Source: a bacterium (lineage in GTDB: Bacteria; UBA8248). Taken from it: a DNA stretch of 64,000 bases. The stretch is taken from NCBI GenBank assembly GCA_022825065.1, contig JAJDYR010000015.1, positions 41,001 to 105,000 of the forward strand. The letters are read 5' to 3'. A model generated the notes under the pieces. It worked only from the letters and a program-made list of their open reading frames with translations. It did not search any database and was not told where the DNA came from. This document shows positions 44,686 through 53,047 of this stretch, piece after piece. The translations under genes and the position numbers were made by a program. Numbering within the stretch: position 1 is the stretch's first letter; each line of letters starts with the position of its first letter.

Positions 44686-45731
44686 CGTTTCGTCACCCCT
44701 TCAATGCCGTTGCCCCGTAGCGGGAGTATGGGCAACACGCCGGATTTGCCCTGATCGAGAATCACCTTGTCCACCGTCGGCATCACCTCTTTCATCATTT
44801 CGAGGTAGAGCCGCTCGCGCGTAATGGCCGGCGCTTTTTTGTATTCCTTGAGCGTCGCCAGGAAGCGATTCGCATCGCCTCGCGCGTGGCGGATTTTGGT
44901 CTCGCGGTAGGCTTCCGATTTCCTGATGATGGCGGCCACCTTGCCCCGCGTCTCCGGTATCACCTGGTTCTGGTAGCCCTGCGCCTCGTTCACGAGGCGG
45001 TTCCTGTCCTCACGGGCGCTGGCCACGTCCTTGAAGGCGTCGATGACTTCTTTGGGCGGCGTCACGTCCTGAAGCTGCACCGCCACCACGCGCAACCCGG
45101 TCTCGTAGCGATCCAGTATCTTTTGAAGCTCCACCAGCGTCTCCTGCTGAATCGCGCCCTTTCCGGTGGTGAGCGCCTCGTCGATGGGCTTGCTGCCCAC
45201 CACCTGCCGGATGGCGGCCTCCGCCGCGTGCACTACCGTCTCCCTGGGATTGCGCACCTTGAAGAGATACTTGTCCGCCTCGACGATGAGATACTGGACA
45301 ATCATGTCGACGTCCACCATGTTCTCGTCCCCGGTCAGCATCCTCGACTCATGGGGCTTGTCCGAATATCTGGCGGGAGGCCCGGGGTCGATGGTGCGGA
45401 AACCGATTTCCACGCGCTTCACTTCCGTCACCTTCGGCGTGTAGGCGGTCTCTATCGGGAAAGGCATATGGTAGTTCAGTCCCGAGGACACCACCCGTTC
45501 GATGCGTCCGAACCGGAGCACGATGCCCTGCTCGTCCGGCCCAACGCTGAAAATGCCGGAAGCCAGCCATATCAGCGCCGCCACAATGAATATGGCCGCA
45601 GAGGGAAGTTTGAAATTCGGCAAGCGGAACTGAGGAATCTTGATCTGCGGCGGGATGCCGCCGCCTCCACCGCCTCCTCCTCCGCTGCCTCCCTGTCTTC
45701 TTGATTTGAACTCATCCCAATCCATCGGCAT
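44682..45731 (-). CDS. hflK: HflK, SPFH/band-7 regulator of the FtsH protease
   Basis: 349 residues. A Gly-rich N-terminal cytoplasmic tail (about 16-25, nine consecutive Gly) precedes the membrane helix (about 45-62, AAIFIVAALIWLASGIF) and the SPFH domain (VGPDEQGIVLRFGRIERVVSSGLNYHMPFP). The C-terminal helices carry EAQGYQNQVIPETRGKVAAII and RGDANRFL, typical of HflK. GGAGAG lies 6 bases before the ATG. It is first of the hflK-hflC pair. Confidence 0.93.
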   Translation of the reverse strand: MPMDWDEFKSRRQGGSGGGGGGGGGIPPQIKIPQFRLPNFKLPSAAIFIVAALIWLASGIFSVGPDEQGIVLRFGRIERVVSSGLNYHMPFPIETAYTPKVTEVKRVEIGFRTIDPGPPARYSDKPHESRMLTGDENMVDVDMIVQYLIVEADKYLFKVRNPRETVVHAAEAAIRQVVGSKPIDEALTTGKGAIQQETLVELQKILDRYETGLRVVAVQLQDVTPPKEVIDAFKDVASAREDRNRLVNEAQGYQNQVIPETRGKVAAIIRKSEAYRETKIRHARGDANRFLATLKEYKKAPAITRERLYLEMMKEVMPTVDKVILDQGKSGVLPILPLRGNGIEGVTKR

Positions 45732-45836
45732 GAGCGTCTCTCCTATTGGCGACGTGTGATGTTTGGTCGGAAAGAGCGCGAAATGTCACCTCATCAAGCG
45801 CCTCTCCGCTCACCCTATGCGGGTTGGGGATTGAAG

Positions 45837-46799
45837 TCAACCAACCCGAATTTGTTTTCGGCGCACCTGGCGCTGATTTTTGAGGATTCGCCTGCGCGAA
45901 GGCAGACCCCCTTGCGCGCCGCGTTTTCCGACTGAACACGAGCCTGCGCTGACGGCGAAGCGCACCGCTTCTTGAAACGGCGCGCACTCGGCCAGTTTCA
46001 CCGCCAGCGCTCCGCAAAAAGCATCGCCCGCACCCGTGGTATCCACCACCTGAATCCCGGCGGGAGGCCTCATCCAGGCGGCTCGCTCCTCATCCAGAAG
46101 AAAAGCCCCTTTTGCGCCCGCGGTAATGACGACCCGGGAAAGCCCCATATCCCGTAAAGCATGCGCAGCGCGCAAAAACTCCTCATCGGTTTCGGGAGTT
46201 TTCACGAGTCCGGCCAGATGCGCCGCTTCGGTTTCGTTCGGCGCGAGCACGTCGGTCAAACGAAGCAATTCATCGGGCAATTCCCCCGCCGCCGGAGCCG
46301 GGTTCAGGACGTTGCAGGCGCCGCGCCTTCTCCCTTTTTCGAACGCGGCCATGACCGATGGAAACGGGACCTCCAACTGCGCCAGAACCACGTCTACGAA
46401 ATCCAGAAGCCCCGCCCTTCTTCTCATGCGCCCGGGCGTGAGGAACGCGTTCGCGCCCCGGGCCACGGCGATCTGGTTCTCTCCTTTCCCGTCCACCAGG
46501 ATCAGCGCCGTCCCCGTGCTCGCCTTGCAACGCAGTATCCCGTCGGGCGATAACCCGCTCTCCACCAGGTAGAGGCCATAAGCGTCGCCGCCCGGGTCGT
46601 CTCCCAGCATGGTCACGAAGCGCACTTCCGCACCGGCGCGGGCGGAAGCCAGGGCCTGATTCGCTCCTTTGCCGCCCCGATACTCACGCCGCTCCCCTCC
46701 CAAGACGGTTTCACCCGCACGAGGGAGCTTGTCCACGCGAACGACGATATCGATATTCGAACTTCCGAGCACCAGGACGGCGGGTTTTTTATTTTCCAT
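45837..46799 (-). CDS. rbsK: Ribokinase (PfkB-family sugar kinase)
   Basis: Phosphorylates ribose released by the adjacent nucleoside hydrolase. 320 residues. Signature 1 is YRGGKGANQALASARAG; signature 2, with the catalytic Asp, is DTTGAGDAFCGAL; the ribose-contact GSSNIDIVV is at the N terminus. The ATG lies inside the last codons of the nucleoside hydrolase (11-base overlap), so the two are coupled in a nucleoside salvage unit. The C-terminal tail is unusually basic (SRRRILKNQRQVRRKQ). Confidence 0.88.
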   Translation of the reverse strand: MENKKPAVLVLGSSNIDIVVRVDKLPRAGETVLGGERREYRGGKGANQALASARAGAEVRFVTMLGDDPGGDAYGLYLVESGLSPDGILRCKASTGTALILVDGKGENQIAVARGANAFLTPGRMRRRAGLLDFVDVVLAQLEVPFPSVMAAFEKGRRRGACNVLNPAPAAGELPDELLRLTDVLAPNETEAAHLAGLVKTPETDEEFLRAAHALRDMGLSRVVITAGAKGAFLLDEERAAWMRPPAGIQVVDTTGAGDAFCGALAVKLAECAPFQEAVRFAVSAGSCSVGKRGAQGGLPSRRRILKNQRQVRRKQIRVG

Positions 46800-47802
46800 C
46801 TTCGTCCCATCCGCGATATTTGCTCAGATGCGAGATGAAAAACGCCAGAAAACCCTTTCGGTCCAGGTCCAGGGCCACGTCGACCGGGTTTCTGACCCGC
46901 GCGCCCCTGTTTTCCCTCAGGTCCACCAGCGTCATGCCGCGCGCGACCCCCCTGCTCGCGTCCACGTCCACGCGGCAGGGAGTGGTCTCCACCAATTCCG
47001 GCTTCATCGCGACGGCGAGAGCCAGGGGATCGTGCAGGGTGATGTCGTCGGCGCCCCGCCGTTTCCTGGAGAACCGCGCGTAGACTTTGATGAGGTCCCT
47101 GAGCGCCGCGCGGAACGAGCCGCCGCCCTCCAATTCATCGACGCGCAAGAGCGCGCGTCTCGTCACGTCCAGACCCACCATGGTGACGGGCAGACCCGAT
47201 GAGAACACCTCCTTCGCCGCCAGAGGGTCGCAATAGATGTTGAACTCGGCCGCAGGGGTCACGTTCCCGGGCATTCGGGCGGCTCCTCCCATCACTACAA
47301 TCCTCCTTACGCGGGACAAGGCGCCGGGCGCGCGCCGAAGGGCCAGGGCCAGATTCGTCAGCGGCCCCAGCGTGATGATCGTCAACCTGGAGCCCCGCTC
47401 GACAGCCTGCTCGACGATCACCTCCCAGGCAGGTTTCGAGCTTCCCCGGCTCATGCGGAGCAAACGCTTTTTCTTCCCGAAAATCGCTCCCATGCCATCG
47501 GTCCCGTGAATCATGCGCGATTCACTCCGGTTCAAGCGGCTTCCGTCGAGCGCCAGCGAGGCGCCCGGATAAACGGGAACGTCCGGAATGGGGGATTCGA
47601 GGTGATCACGCAGGAATGCAGTGAGCCTTCTCGCGTTCCGGTAGGCCAGACGCGCGGAAATGTTGCCGTGCACGGTCGTCACGGCGTCATAGCGGAAAAA
47701 GGGGGACGCGAACCCCATCGCCAGGGCCAGCGCATCGTCCACGCCCGGATCGCAATCCACCAAGGCGTACCGGACGAGCGATTCGTTTTGATTTTCCGTC
47801 AT
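46789..47802 (-). CDS. Nucleoside hydrolase (inosine/uridine-preferring family)
   Basis: Cleaves the N-glycosidic bond of nucleosides to base plus ribose; 337 residues from the chosen start. The calcium/ribose site DCDPGVDDALAL is near the N terminus, and GPLTNLALAL, VMGGAARMPGNVTPAAEFNIYCDP and the C-terminal DDITLHDPLALAVA complete the family pattern. I chose the ATG at 47802, 9 bases after GAGG; an ATG 20 codons upstream lacks a ribosome site. It works with the overlapping ribokinase gene. Its substrate base preference is not readable. Confidence 0.88.
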   Translation of the reverse strand: MTENQNESLVRYALVDCDPGVDDALALAMGFASPFFRYDAVTTVHGNISARLAYRNARRLTAFLRDHLESPIPDVPVYPGASLALDGSRLNRSESRMIHGTDGMGAIFGKKKRLLRMSRGSSKPAWEVIVEQAVERGSRLTIITLGPLTNLALALRRAPGALSRVRRIVVMGGAARMPGNVTPAAEFNIYCDPLAAKEVFSSGLPVTMVGLDVTRRALLRVDELEGGGSFRAALRDLIKVYARFSRKRRGADDITLHDPLALAVAMKPELVETTPCRVDVDASRGVARGMTLVDLRENRGARVRNPVDVALDLDRKGFLAFFISHLSKYRGWDEDGK

Positions 47803-48219
47803 CACAACAGGCCTCACCCTCGCTTGAGAAAACTTCCACCCAATCGTATGGACATTCGGCATATAGATGCAATCAAGAACCCGTTATCGAGTGGTACAAC
47901 CTGTTTCGTCCCCGAATATCAGGTCTTTCGATTCGAAACGGGGGTTCATCGTTCAATAACGGTATATATATCAACGAGTTAAACTGAAACCCCCATGGCA
48001 TTTCATTATTTATATTACTGATCGTTGCCCCGCAAAATCATATAACTTATTTAATTTCAATATCTTAAACTGTTTTTGCCCGGCAAAGAATTGACAAAGC
48101 GCCTGTTTTCATATAGTTATGTCTGGCTTATAGAATTTGAGTTGCTTGGAATGACCCTAAATCATACGGTGCCGCAAATCTTTTGATCCCCACACAAGAG
48201 GCAGTCCCATAACCTAGAA
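47803..48219. other. AT-rich divergent intergenic region
   Basis: About 415 bases between the leftward nucleoside hydrolase and the rightward hydantoinase operon. It is AT-rich from 47940 to 48130 and contains one clear rightward promoter. No gene or repeat was found. Confidence 0.5.
48091..48119 (+). promoter_or_regulatory. Sigma-70-like promoter of the hydantoinase operon
   Basis: TTGACA (48091-48096) with TAGTTA 17 bases on (48114-48119), or TATAGT at 48112 with a 15-base spacer. Predicted transcription start near 48127, about 93 bases before the hydantoinase A start. Confidence 0.5.
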
Positions 48220-50319
48220 ATGGCCAAATCCGCATCATCCACCACATCCAGAAAACGAATCATCGCCGCGATCGACATCGGCGGTACGTTCACCGACATC
48301 GCGATTTACAATCCATCGAACGGAAAAACCTCGGTGGGCAAGTATCTCACGACACCGAACGACCCTTCCATCGGGGCGCTCGCGGGTCTGCGGACGTTGC
48401 TCGACGAGGAAAGCCTGCGGTTCCGCGATCTCGGCCAGGCGATTCACGCGACCACCCTCGCCACCAACGCGATTATCGAGAAAAAAGGAGCGTCCACGGG
48501 CCTTCTCGCCACGAAGGGATTCGCCGACATCCTGTTGATGGGCCGTGAATCCAGATATGACATCTACGACATCGTGCCTGAATTCCCGGACCCCCTGGTC
48601 TCCGGACCTTTTCGCCGCGAATTGACCGAGCGGATCTCCGCGGCCGGAGAAATCCTGCAGCCTCTGAGCACCCAGGAGGTGAAGGTAACGATTCAGGAAC
48701 TCGTCGAAAAAGGGGCGGAGTCCATAGCGGTTTGCCTTTTGCACTCCTATGCCAATCCGGCGCATGAAACCGAGGTCGGCGAAGCGATAGCGCAATCGTT
48801 CCCCGATGTGAGCTTCAGCCTCTCCTCTCAGGTTTGTCCGGAAATCAGGGAATACGAGCGAACGTCCACCACGGTGGCCAACGCCTACATTCAGCCGATA
48901 GTCTCAAAGTATCTCGAAGACCTGGAAGTCAACCTCGAAAACGTCTCGCTCTATATCATGCTGTCGAACGGCGGCATCGCCACGGCGCAATCCGCCGGGC
49001 GCAGTCCCATACGCATGTTCGAGTCGGGACCCGCGGCGGGAGCGCTTTCCTCGGCCTATTTCGGGAAACTCGGCGGATTCGAAAATCTCATCGCATTCGA
49101 CATGGGCGGCACCACCGCCAAATCCTGCATCATCGAAAACGGCGAACCTCACCTTTCCGTTCAATTCGAGATTGCGCGCGTCAAGCGCTTCACCAAGGGC
49201 AGCGGGATGCCCATCCAGGTGCCGTGCATCGACCTCATCGAAGTCGGCGCCGGCGGAGGCAGCATCGCGCGAATCGATGATCTGGGATTGCTCAAGGTCG
49301 GTCCCGAGAGCCAGGGGGCATCCCCCGGGCCCGCCTGCTACGGACTGGGCGGAGAAGAACCCACGGTGACCGACGCCAACCTGCTTCTCGGCTACATCAA
49401 TCCCGATTATTTCCTGGGCGGCGAGATGCCGGTTTTCCCCGAAGCGGCATCCGAGGCCATACGCACCAAAATCGCCGAGCCGATGAAGATCGAAGAGATA
49501 CAGGCGGCGTGGGGCATTCATGAACTGGTGAACGAAACCATGGCCGCCGCCGCGCGCATCAAGCTCTCAGAACGCGGAAAAGACCCCCGCAACTTCACGC
49601 TCATGGCCACCGGCGGCGCAGGCCCCGTTCACGCTTTCCGGCTGGCGCGCAAGGTGGGGCTCAAGCGCATCGTCTGCCCGCCGGGCGCAGGCCTGGCCTC
49701 CAGCCTCGGGCTCCACACCGTCCCCTTCAAGGTGGACACCGTGGACAGCCAGGTGATGGCGCTCGAAGACGTGAACCTCAGCAAGCTGAACGATACGCTC
49801 ACCCGGCGGGAAAAGCGGCTTCGCGAAGTCCTCACCGCCGCCGGGGTGAGGGAGCGCGAAATACGGATTCAGCGTATGGCGGACATCAGCTTCGAGGGCC
49901 AGGGTTTTCCGCTCACCATTCCCATCCCGAGCGGAAAATTGACGCGGAACCATTTCGGGGAAATCAGCGAAACCTACCGCGAGCACTACGCCTCGGCTCA
50001 CGGACGCGCCATCGACGAGGTGCCGCTCCAGGTGTTCAGTTGGCGAATCTTCGGTCTGGGGCCGGAACCCAACGTGAGCTTCGATTTCTCGAATTTGCCC
50101 GAAACGGACGTAAAAAACGCCCTGAAGGGCAACCGGCGCATCTTCATGCCGGAGAACAAGGGTTTCCGGAAAGTAAATATCTTCGACCGCTACCTCTTGA
50201 AACCGGGCCAGAAGTTCAAGGGACCGGCTTTGATAGAAGAGAAGATGACGACGACCGTCATCGGGCCGCGCTCGAACTTCCAGGTCGACAAATTCCAGAA
50301 CCTGATCATCGAACTCTAG
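48220..50319 (+). CDS. hyuA: Hydantoinase/oxoprolinase subunit A
   Basis: 699-residue ATP-using subunit of the hydantoinase/5-oxoprolinase/acetone-carboxylase superfamily. The ASKHA phosphate loop is IDIGGTFTDIAIY near the N terminus, with TTLATNAIIEKKG, SNGGIATAQSA, FESGPAAGALS and FDMGGTTAKSCII in order, the last giving the second phosphate contact. It starts at ATG 48220 without a clear ribosome site. Together with subunit B, 13 bases downstream, it would hydrolyse a cyclic imide or hydantoin-like substrate with ATP. Confidence 0.9.
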   Translation: MAKSASSTTSRKRIIAAIDIGGTFTDIAIYNPSNGKTSVGKYLTTPNDPSIGALAGLRTLLDEESLRFRDLGQAIHATTLATNAIIEKKGASTGLLATKGFADILLMGRESRYDIYDIVPEFPDPLVSGPFRRELTERISAAGEILQPLSTQEVKVTIQELVEKGAESIAVCLLHSYANPAHETEVGEAIAQSFPDVSFSLSSQVCPEIREYERTSTTVANAYIQPIVSKYLEDLEVNLENVSLYIMLSNGGIATAQSAGRSPIRMFESGPAAGALSSAYFGKLGGFENLIAFDMGGTTAKSCIIENGEPHLSVQFEIARVKRFTKGSGMPIQVPCIDLIEVGAGGGSIARIDDLGLLKVGPESQGASPGPACYGLGGEEPTVTDANLLLGYINPDYFLGGEMPVFPEAASEAIRTKIAEPMKIEEIQAAWGIHELVNETMAAAARIKLSERGKDPRNFTLMATGGAGPVHAFRLARKVGLKRIVCPPGAGLASSLGLHTVPFKVDTVDSQVMALEDVNLSKLNDTLTRREKRLREVLTAAGVREREIRIQRMADISFEGQGFPLTIPIPSGKLTRNHFGEISETYREHYASAHGRAIDEVPLQVFSWRIFGLGPEPNVSFDFSNLPETDVKNALKGNRRIFMPENKGFRKVNIFDRYLLKPGQKFKGPALIEEKMTTTVIGPRSNFQVDKFQNLIIEL

Positions 50320-50332
50320 GAGAGATTCAAAC

Positions 50333-51994
50333 ATGGCCCGCAAGGGTATCGATTCAATTACCTTGGAAGTCCTCTGGAACCGATTCATCGCCATCGCCGA
50401 AGAAGCGGCCACCGAGATCGTCCGCACCGCCTTTTCCACGACCATACGCGAATCGAGAAACTTCGCCGTCATCATATTGAATCCGGCCGGACAGTCCATC
50501 GCGCAAGCCCGGTCCACCATGCCCAGCTTCGTGGGCGCGTTGCCGATCACGGCCAAGAAACTTCTGCAGATTTTCCCGCAGGAAACGCTCAAGCCCGATG
50601 ATCTTATTCTCACGAACGACCCCTGGATGGGAACCGGCCACCTGCAGGATCTCACTTCCCTGACGCCGGTGTTCTACAAATCGAAGCTGGTCTCCCTCAT
50701 CGGCATCACCACCCAGGTAACGGACATGGGCGGGAAACTCAGATCCCCCGAAGTGCGCGAAATTTACGAGGAAGGCCTCCAGCTCCCGCCCTGCAAATAC
50801 ATGTCGGCAGGCCAGATCAACGAGGATATTCTGCGCATCATCAGGAAAAACGTGCGCGTACCGAACCAGGTGGAAGGAGACCTGATCTCCCATATGTCCG
50901 CCGGGAGGCTCGCCGCCCAGCGCATCGGCGAGATGCTCGAAGAATACAAACTCGCCGACCTCGAGGCGCCCGCCACCACCATCTTCCAGCGCTCTGAAAA
51001 CGCGATGCGCGAGGCCATCAAGAAAGTGGAAGACGGAGAATACCGCTTTCAGGTATCCACGGACGGGTATGACGAGCCGCTCGTCATCCGCGTGGAGGTC
51101 AAGGTTCGCGGCAGCAGCATTCTGGTGGATTACACGGGCTCGTCCCCACAGGTCGACCGCGGCCTGAACGCCGTTTTGAGCTACGTCTATTCCTATTCCG
51201 CCTATTCGCTCAAATGCCTGTTCTGTCCGCAGATTCCCAACAACGAAGGCAACTTCCGCCCCGTGACGGTATCGGCCCCCGAGGGCAGCATACTGAATCC
51301 GCGTTATCCGGCCCCCGTGAACGGCCGCTCCATGGTGGGGCATTTCATTCCTTCGGCCATTTTCGGCGCGTTGTGCAAAGCGGTTCCCAATCTCGTGCAG
51401 GCGGCCAGCGGCAGCCCCACATGGGCCATCAACGCGGCGGGCATCACGAAGGAGAACAGGCGCTTCGCCGGCAACTTCTTCCTGCACGGAGGGCAAGGCG
51501 CGACGGACAGGCACGATGGGCGCGTATGTCTCGATTTCCCCTCGAACACGTCGAACACGCCCATCGAGATCCTCGAGCATCTCGTGCCGTTGCTGGTGGA
51601 GAGGAAAGCCTCCATCAGAGACAGCGGCGGATCGGGGAAATACGCGGGCGGCAACGGCCAGCAGGTCATCGTGAAATCGCTCTCCGACGGACCGATTCTC
51701 CTCACCTTCATGAGCGAGCGAACCCGGCACCCCGCCTATGGTTTGTTCGGCGGGAAAAACGGGCGTGTCGGCAAGGTGACCCTGAACGGACGCCCCATCA
51801 ACCCCAAACGCCAATGGGTCATGAACCAGAGCGACAGGCTCGTGCTGGAAGTGCCGAGCGGAGGCGGATACGGCGACCCGAAGGACCGGTCCTTCTACGC
51901 CATCGAGCACGATCTGCAAGAGGGGCTGCTTTCCGTTCAAAAAGCCAGAGCCGAATACAACTATGACGGCGAGTTCACCGCCGTCGACATGTAG
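50333..51994 (+). CDS. hyuB: Hydantoinase/oxoprolinase subunit B
   Basis: 553-residue catalytic partner of subunit A. Family segments include ITLEVLWNRFIAIAEEAA, STTIRESRNFAVIILNP, LTNDPWMGTGHLQDLT, VDYTGSSPQVDRGLNAV and the C-terminal VPSGGGYGDPKDR. The AGGAGAG site precedes the ATG. The following 2-hydroxyacid dehydrogenase begins 8 bases after the stop, suggesting that the ring-opened product is handled by a dehydrogenase. Confidence 0.9.
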   Translation: MARKGIDSITLEVLWNRFIAIAEEAATEIVRTAFSTTIRESRNFAVIILNPAGQSIAQARSTMPSFVGALPITAKKLLQIFPQETLKPDDLILTNDPWMGTGHLQDLTSLTPVFYKSKLVSLIGITTQVTDMGGKLRSPEVREIYEEGLQLPPCKYMSAGQINEDILRIIRKNVRVPNQVEGDLISHMSAGRLAAQRIGEMLEEYKLADLEAPATTIFQRSENAMREAIKKVEDGEYRFQVSTDGYDEPLVIRVEVKVRGSSILVDYTGSSPQVDRGLNAVLSYVYSYSAYSLKCLFCPQIPNNEGNFRPVTVSAPEGSILNPRYPAPVNGRSMVGHFIPSAIFGALCKAVPNLVQAASGSPTWAINAAGITKENRRFAGNFFLHGGQGATDRHDGRVCLDFPSNTSNTPIEILEHLVPLLVERKASIRDSGGSGKYAGGNGQQVIVKSLSDGPILLTFMSERTRHPAYGLFGGKNGRVGKVTLNGRPINPKRQWVMNQSDRLVLEVPSGGGYGDPKDRSFYAIEHDLQEGLLSVQKARAEYNYDGEFTAVDM

Positions 51995-52002
51995 CCTGTC
52001 CG

Positions 52003-53007
52003 ATGCGCTCGAAAAAACGCTGGGCCGCCGTCACCTCCACACCCGATCTCCCAGTCGCCATGGCGCCCGTGAAAAGGGCGATGGCCGGCGTCGCGCCGGT
52101 TCGCGCCGTGGCGCTGCCCTTCAGGCCCCTGAACGAAGAAGAAGAGGCCGCCTTCGCCGGGAAACTGAAAGGCGCGGAAGGAATTTTGCTGCGCCCGGGC
52201 TACATTACCGCCTCTCTGCTCGCGCTGCTGCCGGATCTGCGGGTCGTGGCCGTGCACGGCGCGGGCGTGGATCAGGTCGACGTGGCGGCCTGCACGGAAC
52301 GCGGCGTACTCGTCACCAACGCGCCGGGAGCCAACGCGAACGCCGTGGCCGAACTGACGCTTGGGTTGATGCTCTCTGCGGCCAGGCGCATTCCCCAGGC
52401 GGCCTCCCGCGTGGGGGCGGAGCGGATATGGGGCGAGGCGCGCCACACGGGAACGGAACTCAGGGGCAAGACGCTGGGCCTCATCGGCATCGGGCAGGTG
52501 GGGAGCCGGCTCACGGAGATGGCGCTCGCGATGGGCATGAGGATTCTCGCCCACGACCCCGGCCTCAAGAGCGAGGAGATCAGGGCGCGCGGAGCCAGAC
52601 CGGCGCGATTCGATACCCTGCTCGCCCGGGCCGACTTCATCTCCCTTCACGCGCCGCTCACGCCGAATACCCATCATCTGATAGATGCGCGAGCGATCTC
52701 GAAAATGAAAAAAGGCGTGTTTCTCATAAACGCCGCGAGAGGCCCGCTGGTGGATGAGGCGGCGCTCGCCCGCGCACTGGGAAGCGGCCATGTCGGCGGG
52801 GCGGCCCTCGACGTACTGGAAGGCGAACCGCCGGATCCGGAAAGCGCCATCTTCGATGCGCCCAACCTCATTCTCACGCCGCACATGGCGGGTTCCACGC
52901 AGGAGTGTCTCGAAGCCATAGCCTCATGGGCCGGCGAGGACATCGCCCGCGTCATGAGCGGCAGGAAGCCCAGGTACCCGGTGAACAAGCCCCGGAAAAC
53001 CGTCTGA
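52003..53007 (+). CDS. D-isomer-specific 2-hydroxyacid dehydrogenase
   Basis: 334-residue NAD(P)-dependent oxidoreductase interconverting 2-hydroxy and 2-oxo acids. The Rossmann loop is GLIGIGQVGSRL; catalytic Arg is expected in VHGAGVDQVDV...TNAPGANA, Glu in the ARGPLVDEAAL / DVLEGEPPDP region, and His in LTPHMAGST, all in the order of the phosphoglycerate/glyoxylate dehydrogenase family. Third gene of the hydantoinase operon. The substrate is unknown. Confidence 0.88.
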   Translation: MRSKKRWAAVTSTPDLPVAMAPVKRAMAGVAPVRAVALPFRPLNEEEEAAFAGKLKGAEGILLRPGYITASLLALLPDLRVVAVHGAGVDQVDVAACTERGVLVTNAPGANANAVAELTLGLMLSAARRIPQAASRVGAERIWGEARHTGTELRGKTLGLIGIGQVGSRLTEMALAMGMRILAHDPGLKSEEIRARGARPARFDTLLARADFISLHAPLTPNTHHLIDARAISKMKKGVFLINAARGPLVDEAALARALGSGHVGGAALDVLEGEPPDPESAIFDAPNLILTPHMAGSTQECLEAIASWAGEDIARVMSGRKPRYPVNKPRKTV

Positions 53008-53047
53008 GCGACTCGCGCCGTATCATCACGCTTTCGCAGGGTTCTTC

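Noticed and set aside
48220..53007. Acetone carboxylase operon
   Set aside because: Subunits A and B belong to the same superfamily, but the small gamma subunit is absent and a hydroxyacid dehydrogenase follows, so hydantoinase/oxoprolinase is the safer call.
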